Assembly: GCA_039024315.1 (NCBI GenBank)
Contig: JBCCQN010000070.1
Location: 1 to 35,519, forward strand
Reading direction: 5' to 3'
Source of the DNA: JBCAWW01 sp039024315
GTDB lineage: Bacteria; Bacteroidota; Bacteroidia; J057
DNA: 35,519 nucleotides
Positions 29,065 through 35,519 of this stretch are shown in pieces. The notes under the pieces were generated by a model, which was not told where the DNA came from, searched no databases, and worked only from the letters and a program-made list of their open reading frames with translations. The translations under genes were made by a program, and so were the position numbers. The number at the start of each line of letters is the position of its first letter. Position 1 is the first letter of the stretch.

Positions 29065-30942
29065 ATGCTTCGCCAATCATTATTACTTTTCCTCCTTTGC
29101 GCATCTGCCTTTACGGCAAGAGCCGACTACTGGCAACAGGAAGTAAACTATGAGATGCAAATCGACTTTGATGTCGAAAATCATCAGTTTACCGGCCGCC
29201 AACAACTGGCCTATGTCAATCACTCTCCTGATACGCTAAGCAGGGTCTATTACCATCTTTACTTTAACGCCTTTCAGCCCAATAGTATGATGGATGTTCG
29301 TTCACGTACCATAGTCGATCCAGATCGTAGAGTCAAGAGCAGGATTCTGGCTCTAAGCGAAAATGAGATTGGCTACCACAAGATCAATAGTCTTAGTCAT
29401 AACGGTCGTCCAGTGCAATATAGTGTTGAGGGCACCATATTGGTAGTTGATTTAGACGAGCCTATCTTACCCGGCGAGAGCGCCTATTTTGATATGTTCT
29501 TCAATAGCCAGGTGCCTTTACAGATTCGTCGCTCAGGCCGCGATAATGCCGAAGGTATCGATTATTCGATGTCTCAATGGTATCCCAAAATGGCCGAATA
29601 TGATCACGAAGGCTGGCACTCAAACCCCTACGTTGGGCGCGAGTTTCACGGCGTATGGGGTGATTTTGATGTCGAAATCAGCATTGACCCCACTTATATG
29701 CTAGCTGCCACTGGCTACCTACAAAATCCAGAGCAAATCGGTAAAGGATACGGCAATCCTGCCATCGAAAATACTCCCCCCATGGCAGAGGGCGAAAAGT
29801 TGACCTGGCACTTTAAAGCGGAAATGGTACACGATTTTGTTTGGGCTGCTGATCCCGATTATGTGCACGATCGTTTAGAAGTAGAAGGAGGGCCAGAGCT
29901 ACACTTTTTCTATCAAAAGGATGTCGCAACTACTTGGGACCAACTCAAACCCTTTGCGGCCAAATGCTTTCAAATCGTCAACGCCAACTTTGGTAAATAT
30001 CCTTATACAAAGTATTCGATCATCCAAGGTGGTGACGGTGGCATGGAGTATCCTATGGCGACATTAGTTACGGGCAAGCGTGGCCTAAATAGCCTCATTG
30101 GAGTGGTAGTACATGAAGCAATCCATAGTTGGTTTCAAGGAGCCTTGGCCACCAATGAATCTCTTTATCCATGGATGGACGAAGGCTTTACGAGCTATGC
30201 TGAGTCTTTTGTGATTAACCGCCTGCGGACGAGTCCTTCTTATAACCCTCATGCGGGTTCCTATATCGGTTATCTTAACCTAGTAGAGTCAGGTTTTGAG
30301 GAACCCAGCTCGACTCATGCCGATCATTACAATCGGAACCGAGCCTATGGTACAGCCTCCTACTCAAAAGGGGCAATCTGTCTCCACCAACTTGGTTATG
30401 TCATTGGAGAAGAGACTCTCATGCGAGGCATGCGTCGTTACTTTGAGACTTGGAAGTTCAAACATCCGACTCCTACAGACTTTAAGCGAGTTATGGAAAA
30501 AGAGTCCGGCATGCAGCTTGATTGGTATTTTGAGTATTGGATCAATTCTACCAAGACGATCGATTATGGCTTCGAGCTAGAAGGCCAAAGCCTTACTTTA
30601 AAACGCGAAGGTTTAATGCCCATGCCTATTGATGTGGTAGTCACTTACAAAGATGGTAGTCAGGTTTACTATTACATTCCTATGGTAATCATGCGGGGAG
30701 AGAAAAACGAGAATTGGTACGGCTCCGCCGAACGCACCCTCTTGGAAGACTGGCCTTGGGTCAATCCGACTTACAACATTCAACTAGCGCAAGGCGCTGA
30801 CCAAGTAGCCACAATAGAGATTGACCCCAGCTACCGCATGGCAGATGTCAATCGTAGAAACAATTACTATCCGAAGCCCAAAAAAGACAAAAAGGCGGAA
30901 TATGGTGCCTACGGGGCGAATCTACCAGGATCCTTAGACTAG
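29065..30942 (+). CDS. M1-family metallopeptidase, exported
   Basis: A 625-residue exported gluzincin with a signal peptide (about 1-20). Its zinc site is HEAIHSWFQ near residue 350 with the third ligand Glu in MDEGFTSYAES, 18 residues after the second His, so the motif HExxH-x18-E is complete. The exopeptidase region reads GGDGGMEYPMATLVTG, with GGMEY replacing the classic GAMEN as often seen in Bacteroidota enzymes. An N-terminal beta domain (DFDVENHQFTGRQQLAYVNHS) precedes it. It should cleave N-terminal residues from peptides in the periplasm. A dispersed repeat starts right after its stop. Confidence 0.93.
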   Translation: MLRQSLLLFLLCASAFTARADYWQQEVNYEMQIDFDVENHQFTGRQQLAYVNHSPDTLSRVYYHLYFNAFQPNSMMDVRSRTIVDPDRRVKSRILALSENEIGYHKINSLSHNGRPVQYSVEGTILVVDLDEPILPGESAYFDMFFNSQVPLQIRRSGRDNAEGIDYSMSQWYPKMAEYDHEGWHSNPYVGREFHGVWGDFDVEISIDPTYMLAATGYLQNPEQIGKGYGNPAIENTPPMAEGEKLTWHFKAEMVHDFVWAADPDYVHDRLEVEGGPELHFFYQKDVATTWDQLKPFAAKCFQIVNANFGKYPYTKYSIIQGGDGGMEYPMATLVTGKRGLNSLIGVVVHEAIHSWFQGALATNESLYPWMDEGFTSYAESFVINRLRTSPSYNPHAGSYIGYLNLVESGFEEPSSTHADHYNRNRAYGTASYSKGAICLHQLGYVIGEETLMRGMRRYFETWKFKHPTPTDFKRVMEKESGMQLDWYFEYWINSTKTIDYGFELEGQSLTLKREGLMPMPIDVVVTYKDGSQVYYYIPMVIMRGEKNENWYGSAERTLLEDWPWVNPTYNIQLAQGADQVATIEIDPSYRMADVNRRNNYYPKPKKDKKAEYGAYGANLPGSLD

Positions 30943-30943
30943 G

Positions 30944-31056
30944 ACTTAGGTAATTAGGCAATAGTATTTAGTATTTAGATCTAGGGAAATAGGTTGATAT
31001 AGTTCAGTAAGGCCTTTTTTCTCTATACTGAATACTCCCGAAAGCTTTCGGGATAC
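30944..31056 (+). repeat. Dispersed 3-prime-end repeat, copy B (full length)
   Basis: It starts within two bases of the aminopeptidase stop and reads TTAGGTAATTAGGCAATAGT, then through GTTCAGTAAGGCC, CTCTATACTGAATAC and the 18-base palindrome TCCCGAAAGCTTTCGGGA (31036-31053). Over the last 56 bases it matches the reverse complement of copy A with only a few differences. It may double as a terminator between the convergent genes. Confidence 0.8.
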
Positions 31057-31059
31057 AGT

Positions 31060-33537
31060 CTACTTAAAGGCACGCTGCAAATTGAAGTAATCCAAGAAAT
31101 AGATCACTCGCAGCGAGACGCTATTTTGCTGAGGTGAGCGCCAAGTAGCCGAGAGGTTTTCAAAATAAGCAGGGGTAATATCATTACCGAAGGTATAAAT
31201 CTGATTCTTCCAAACTAGGGAAAGAAAACTACCCGGCGCGAACTGCCAATTATAAACTAAATCTACATTGAAGGCATTGAAATTGGTATCGTCAATTTCG
31301 GTGCCTTCATCATTTAGCCCTGTATAATCAGTATCTAATAAATAGCCATCACGACTGAGCTCAAAAAACTTGTCGTAATCAACCTTACTCCAATAGTGGC
31401 GCACTCTCAGATTGAGGCCCATCATTTCATTGAAAGTATAGCTTGTGGTAAATAGATTGGTAATGTTCAAAACATCACGGCGACCCATGATAATCTGCCA
31501 ATCATCATTGGCCTGGGCAAAACGCTTGACGTAGCCAATTTCCTCTCGCCGATTTGTAAAATTAATACTATGATTGAGGGTGAGCTTGTCATTGACACGA
31601 AAACGCGGGCTCAATCGAAACCAATTATCAAATTGATTCCATGCAGGTCGTTGCCAAAAGCCACCGTTGGCGCTTAGCTGAAATCGCTTACGAGAATCAG
31701 TGGAAGTATAGACGTAAAATCGATAGGACTCAGGCTTACGAAAAATAAAACCCGGTACACGAGCCTCGAAATGGTTTTGCTGCTCAATCGGGCTGCCCCC
31801 TACGCCAAAACCTGAATTCCAGAAGTTTTGCCAAGTACCATCTACACTCCAACTTACGCCCATATTGTCAAACTCCCGAGGTAAAAAAGTCTGCATATGC
31901 TCGACTTCAATATCCGTCGAAAAAGAGTTAAGCCTCCAAAAGGGTTCATTTTTACGATAGCCAAACTCAACGAAGTGGCTCACTTCATTAGGTGCTCTGA
32001 GAAAGCCCATATCGTTGATTTCATAATTATCAGACTCAACTTGGCGTCCTAATTGAAACTGCCAATTACCGCTCACCTTGCCCATTTCCACACTGTAGGC
32101 ATAGCCTACATCAGCTTGCTTGCTGGTTTCTCCCGCTTGCTTGTCCCAAATCTGGCTAAGGCCCATGGAGCCAGCAATGTTCCAAGTATTACTTTTGTCA
32201 AAGAAGGAAAATGAGCCACCCGTGACATTGGCATTACGCCCACCATCGGTGCGGGAAACATTGGTATTGAGAACAGAAACGTTAGAATTGTTTTTCAGGT
32301 TTTGGTCAAAGACTACTACGTTGAAATTAGTTAAAGGATCTACTACCACCTGCCTTTCCTCGCCGTTCAAAGTATCATAAGCCGTGGCATAAGAGCGATT
32401 GGTTACCGCATTGAAAAAGCCTACCCCCAAGCCTCCTTGCGTCCTACCGGACAACTTACTCGCGTTCACCAAAGGTGCAATACTAGGGAGAGCTCCCCTA
32501 AGCGCCTCATGCTCTCTCAGCTCAGGATCTAATCCATATACCTCGCCTACTCGGCGTGAATAGAATTGACTGCCGCCACTATTAAACAGTTCTGTTCCTT
32601 CTGTAAAAAAGGGTCTATTTTCATCAAAGCGCACTTCAAAAGGAGAAAGATTGAGAACAACATTGTCAGAGCGCACCTGCCCAAAGTCTGGGATCAGACT
32701 CATGTCCAAAGTAAAACTTTCGTTAATACCGTATTTGAGGTCCATCCCTCCTGTCAAAGAAGTACCCCATGCACTTTGATTGGGATCTTTTTGGAGATAG
32801 CCAGTAACATAAGGCGTCAATTGTAAACGCACGGGTGGTTTTATGCCCTCCAATCCGTCTAGGGTCCCGAATTGATTCACGACCCCATTGAGGTTGGGAT
32901 TGATAGGATGCCAATAGCTTTCTTCTTGATATCTTTTGATCACTCTACCAAAATTCAAGCCCCAACTTTGCACCTCCTTTTTGGGAAAACGCAGAGCGGA
33001 ATAAGGAATCTCAACCTCTACCGACCAACCAAAATCTGTGATCGCTACTGCACTCGACCATACTGCATTCCAATTAAAGTCATCATCCGCAGGTGTGAGG
33101 TAAGCATCTGCCTGTACACCGGCAGCAGTAACCATGAAAAGGAAGGCATTTTGACGATTGAGATAAGTGTCAAAACCAATAGAAAAAAGATCGGTATTTT
33201 TACCCATCTCATCTCTAAGACCGAGCTCTTTTTGGATCAAATCAGGTTGATCATCATAAAGGCGGGCCCCGACGTAGATACTAAAATCATTATACAATAC
33301 GATTACCTCTGTCTCTCGGCTAGATGGCTGACCGTTGTTCGGAATCGCCTGAATAAAGGCCCGACGAGAAGCGAAAGAAGTATGCCATACGTTTTCGTTC
33401 AAAATCCCATCAATTAGGGGTATTTCGTCAGTATGATTAGCGTTAAGATGAAAATCATCTGCTTGTTGGCCCCTTAAGACAGTCCCAAAAATCAAGAAAA
33501 AAAAGCTAAGGAAAAGAGAGTAGCGATAGGTGGTCAT
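31060..33537 (-). CDS. DUF5916 outer-membrane protein with CBM9-like N-terminus
   Basis: An 825-residue exported protein starting MTTYRYSLFLSFFFLIFGTV; an ATG three codons further upstream (33546) is possible but adds little. Residues about 40-230 form a CBM9-like domain: IPLIDGILNENVWHTSF, ETEVIVLYNDFSIYVGARLYD and GFDTYLNRQNAFLFMVTAAG. The rest is the DUF5916 barrel: DFGQVRSDNVVLNLSPFEVRF, RPFFTEGTELFNSGG, FYSRRVG, and many aromatic strands to the final RVIYFLDYFNLQRAFK. These proteins lie in the outer membrane and are common in Bacteroidota; their function is not established. A good promoter is found upstream. Confidence 0.85.
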   Translation of the reverse strand: MTTYRYSLFLSFFFLIFGTVLRGQQADDFHLNANHTDEIPLIDGILNENVWHTSFASRRAFIQAIPNNGQPSSRETEVIVLYNDFSIYVGARLYDDQPDLIQKELGLRDEMGKNTDLFSIGFDTYLNRQNAFLFMVTAAGVQADAYLTPADDDFNWNAVWSSAVAITDFGWSVEVEIPYSALRFPKKEVQSWGLNFGRVIKRYQEESYWHPINPNLNGVVNQFGTLDGLEGIKPPVRLQLTPYVTGYLQKDPNQSAWGTSLTGGMDLKYGINESFTLDMSLIPDFGQVRSDNVVLNLSPFEVRFDENRPFFTEGTELFNSGGSQFYSRRVGEVYGLDPELREHEALRGALPSIAPLVNASKLSGRTQGGLGVGFFNAVTNRSYATAYDTLNGEERQVVVDPLTNFNVVVFDQNLKNNSNVSVLNTNVSRTDGGRNANVTGGSFSFFDKSNTWNIAGSMGLSQIWDKQAGETSKQADVGYAYSVEMGKVSGNWQFQLGRQVESDNYEINDMGFLRAPNEVSHFVEFGYRKNEPFWRLNSFSTDIEVEHMQTFLPREFDNMGVSWSVDGTWQNFWNSGFGVGGSPIEQQNHFEARVPGFIFRKPESYRFYVYTSTDSRKRFQLSANGGFWQRPAWNQFDNWFRLSPRFRVNDKLTLNHSINFTNRREEIGYVKRFAQANDDWQIIMGRRDVLNITNLFTTSYTFNEMMGLNLRVRHYWSKVDYDKFFELSRDGYLLDTDYTGLNDEGTEIDDTNFNAFNVDLVYNWQFAPGSFLSLVWKNQIYTFGNDITPAYFENLSATWRSPQQNSVSLRVIYFLDYFNLQRAFK

Positions 33538-33570
33538 AAATAGCAATCCGTCTGCACAAAATGTGGACTA

Positions 33571-33600
33571 CAAAGCTACATTGAGAAATAAATTAGCAAA
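33571..33600 (-). promoter_or_regulatory. Promoter of the DUF5916 gene (-33 TTTG, -7 TAGCTTTG)
   Basis: On the minus strand TAGCTTTG (33571-33578) matches TAnnTTTG perfectly and TTTG (33597-33600) lies 18 bases upstream of it, a good Bacteroidota promoter. The ATG follows about 33 bases downstream of the -7 box. Confidence 0.65.
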
Positions 33601-33778
33601 AGAGAAAAGCTTGCTTTTTCCTTACAACAGAGGTCTTTCAGAATTTGGGAATGCCAAATCCCTCCGAAATCTTTCCGTTCATGAACTAAAAGTGTCTGTT
33701 CAGGAATATTGGTCCAAAAGTTCACCACATAATCGGCTTATTTGTAATAGTTAATAGCGGACAAGAACGTACTTTCCC

Positions 33779-35437
33779 ATGCTTAGACTGCTCTGCCTGT
33801 CAACTTTGCTCACCTATGGATTCCTTCGGGCTCAACTCCCGATGGCAGGCGCCCTAGACGAACAATTCGGAAAGGAGGGAATTGCTTCTCTTCCCTTTGA
33901 GTGGAAAAATAAAGCTTCATTTTTATCGGCTGTATTGCCTGACCAGCATATTTGGGTGGTCGGTCCTGTAGAGGATCGCGACGGCAATGTCGGTATCGTA
34001 CAATTAGACGAAAACGGTGATGTCGATACCGAATGGGGCTATGAAGGCCGTAAGGTATTACGCATGAGGGGCAGCATTGCTGACCTCAAGCAGATGGATG
34101 ATGGCCGGATCCTACTCCTTGGTACTCAGATCATCGATCAAGAAAGAGACTTTGTGGTTTGGCGGCTGCTGCCGAACGGTCAAGTCGATTCTACCTTTGG
34201 TCGATATGGTCGCAAGGCGATCAATATTGGCGGCTGGGACGAAGGCCTCCGTATGGAGCTCTTACCCGAGGGAAAAATCCTTTTAGCTGGCACCAGCTAC
34301 AAAGCAAAAGTAGCAGCCCGTAACTTCGCCTTTGCCTGCTTAGATTCGGCGGGCAGACCTGACTTGAGTTTTGGTATCCAAGGCAAAAGGACAGTAGATA
34401 TAGGCAAAGAGGACGAATTAGAAAGTATCGCCTTGGACAATGAAGGGCGTATTTTCTTTGCCGGCACCTGTCGTCCAGAGAGATTTAGAGAATTTGTGGT
34501 GGGTCGCTTATTACCGGAAGGTAAAATCGACCACTCTTTCAACTATAGTGGCCAGGTGCGCTTTCATACCGGCGAGGAACACGACTACTGTGCTGAGATG
34601 GTAGTGCTACCAGATGGTCGCATGCGCCTACTGGGGCATAGCCGAATTCCAGAAAGAGGTTCGGGCTTTGACCTAGTCCTAGTGGGATTGGATGAACATG
34701 GATACTTAGAAGAAACTTTTGGTCAAAAAGGCCAGCTATATCTCGATTTTGGCGGCAATGAATACGCCACTGCGTTTAGAAGACAGCCCGACGGCCGCTT
34801 GATGATCGTAGGTAGCTCCAATCGCCAACCTATCTTGGCTCGTCTCTACGAAAACGGTAATCTCGATCCCTCTTTTGGCGATGGCGGTAGTAGCAAATAC
34901 AAAATTGGAGGTGAACAAAATGATGGTCCTAGATTTCTAAATCTTCAACTAGATGGCAAAATGCTGCTGACGGGGATGGTCAAAGGAGAACCCTCGATCA
35001 TTCGTCTTCACGGCAATCCTGCGCCTATGGGACTAGAAGCAGCTCTGGGCTTTGATTGGAATAAAGCCAATCATAAGCAAAATCATCAGGCGTCTGCTGA
35101 CTGGGGCAATACCTTTGAATTGCAAGTCTGGAGCCAGTTATTGGCGGGGCCAGATGCTAGTGTAGAAGCTTTTCCGCGTAGCGCGGCTAAGGAACTTAAA
35201 TTCTTCCCCAGCTTTGTAGCGCATTCAGTGCATTTAGCCTTTGGCAAGAGCCTAAAATTGACCATTATTTGGGATGATGAGGAAACCGCCCATTATTACG
35301 TCAATAATGTATATTTTCAGAGCGTGCCCTTGGGTACTGTGCTGATTCCTCTCATTCCGCACCTACCGAATCAGAAGCCGGTGCAGACCGCAAATAACCG
35401 ACAAAAATCCATTTTGGTACAAAGAGGTTTGCATTAG
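33779..35437 (+). CDS. Delta-60 repeat protein with a T9SS type A-like end
   Basis: A 552-residue exported protein with a leader ending near LRAQLP (residue 20). Residues about 27-415 consist of delta-60 repeats of some 50 residues, each with L-D-x-x-F-G-x-x-G and a G-(R/K)-(I/M)-(L/F)-(L/F)-(A/V)-G strand, for example LDEQFGKEGIA, FGRYGRKAINIGG and LDPSFGDGG. The end, ELKFFPSFVAHSVHLAFGKS through QKSILVQRGLH, looks like a divergent type A sorting domain, since FxP-S at its start and ILVQR at its end are typical. Surface display by T9SS is thus probable. The ligand is unknown. The start was chosen at the hydrophobic leader. An intrinsic terminator follows. Confidence 0.8.
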   Translation: MLRLLCLSTLLTYGFLRAQLPMAGALDEQFGKEGIASLPFEWKNKASFLSAVLPDQHIWVVGPVEDRDGNVGIVQLDENGDVDTEWGYEGRKVLRMRGSIADLKQMDDGRILLLGTQIIDQERDFVVWRLLPNGQVDSTFGRYGRKAINIGGWDEGLRMELLPEGKILLAGTSYKAKVAARNFAFACLDSAGRPDLSFGIQGKRTVDIGKEDELESIALDNEGRIFFAGTCRPERFREFVVGRLLPEGKIDHSFNYSGQVRFHTGEEHDYCAEMVVLPDGRMRLLGHSRIPERGSGFDLVLVGLDEHGYLEETFGQKGQLYLDFGGNEYATAFRRQPDGRLMIVGSSNRQPILARLYENGNLDPSFGDGGSSKYKIGGEQNDGPRFLNLQLDGKMLLTGMVKGEPSIIRLHGNPAPMGLEAALGFDWNKANHKQNHQASADWGNTFELQVWSQLLAGPDASVEAFPRSAAKELKFFPSFVAHSVHLAFGKSLKLTIIWDDEETAHYYVNNVYFQSVPLGTVLIPLIPHLPNQKPVQTANNRQKSILVQRGLH

Positions 35438-35462
35438 GTTTTTACATAGCAGTATTAGCCGA

Positions 35463-35493
35463 GCCCTGTCGACTTCGTCGATAGGGCATTTTT
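35463..35493 (+). terminator. Intrinsic terminator after the delta-60 gene
   Basis: Arms GCCCTGTCGAC (35463-35473) and GTCGATAGGGC (35477-35487) pair with one G-U around the loop TTC, followed by ATTTTT. It lies 25 bases after the stop. Confidence 0.85.
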
Positions 35494-35519
35494 AATTGAA
35501 GAGTAGGAGGTATTAAGTA

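Noticed and set aside
33530..33754. 74-codon plus-strand frame upstream of the delta-60 gene
   Set aside because: It overlaps the start and promoter of the divergent DUF5916 gene, has no family similarity that I can see and no promoter of its own.

Overview
The window is about 35.5 kb of a Bacteroidota chromosome, most likely from Saprospiria (the Lewinella/Haliscomenobacter-like branch). The evidence is: two type IX secretion (T9SS) sorting-domain types (a type B gliding-motility-associated end and type A ends), a PorP/SprF-type outer-membrane protein fused to thrombospondin type 3 repeats and an OmpA domain, DUF5916 and DUF1028 proteins, delta-60 repeats, many surface lipoproteins, and promoter-like TAnnTTTG boxes typical of the phylum. 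No rRNA, tRNA or CRISPR array was seen. All family names are from reading the translations; no database search was run.

Layout. (1) 1-2.9 kb: the right end of an IS630-type insertion has cut a DUF4038-type glycoside-hydrolase-like gene; upstream of it, on the minus strand, lie a BNR/Asp-box protein, an outer-membrane barrel and a DM13 lipoprotein. (2) 2.9-7.4 kb: a compact minus-strand operon of a large P-loop ATPase, an MscS-like membrane protein and a cation/proton antiporter. (3) 7.4-11.1 kb: a small barrel protein, an alpha/beta-hydrolase lipoprotein, a Uma2 nuclease gene broken by two in-frame stops, and sufS-sufU. (4) 11.1-17.8 kb: a 354-bp spacer with a hairpin and an odd trinucleotide tract, then a minus-strand run of glycosyltransferase, NHL/PKD type-B secreted protein, and the PorP-TSP3-OmpA fusion. 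(5) 18.0-24.7 kb, plus strand: MBOAT acyltransferase with SGNH partner, a BASS transporter, a PQQ-type dehydrogenase with a cytochrome c, and a secreted DUF1028 protein. (6) 24.8-29.0 kb: a probable metal (zinc?) module made of an ABC ATPase, an FtsX-like permease with a 26-histidine periplasmic insert, three paralogous DUF3299-like CxxC proteins and a divergent MerC-like protein, controlled by a perfect 25-bp palindrome. (7) 29.1-35.5 kb: an M1 aminopeptidase, a DUF5916 outer-membrane protein and a delta-60 repeat protein.

The two most interesting multi-gene units are the ATPase/MscS-like/antiporter operon and the histidine-rich ABC/DUF3299/MerC module. The most interesting non-coding signals are a roughly 113-bp repeat found three times, each time just downstream of a stop codon and in the sense direction of that gene, and a 17-bp repeat that brackets the metal module as an inverted pair.
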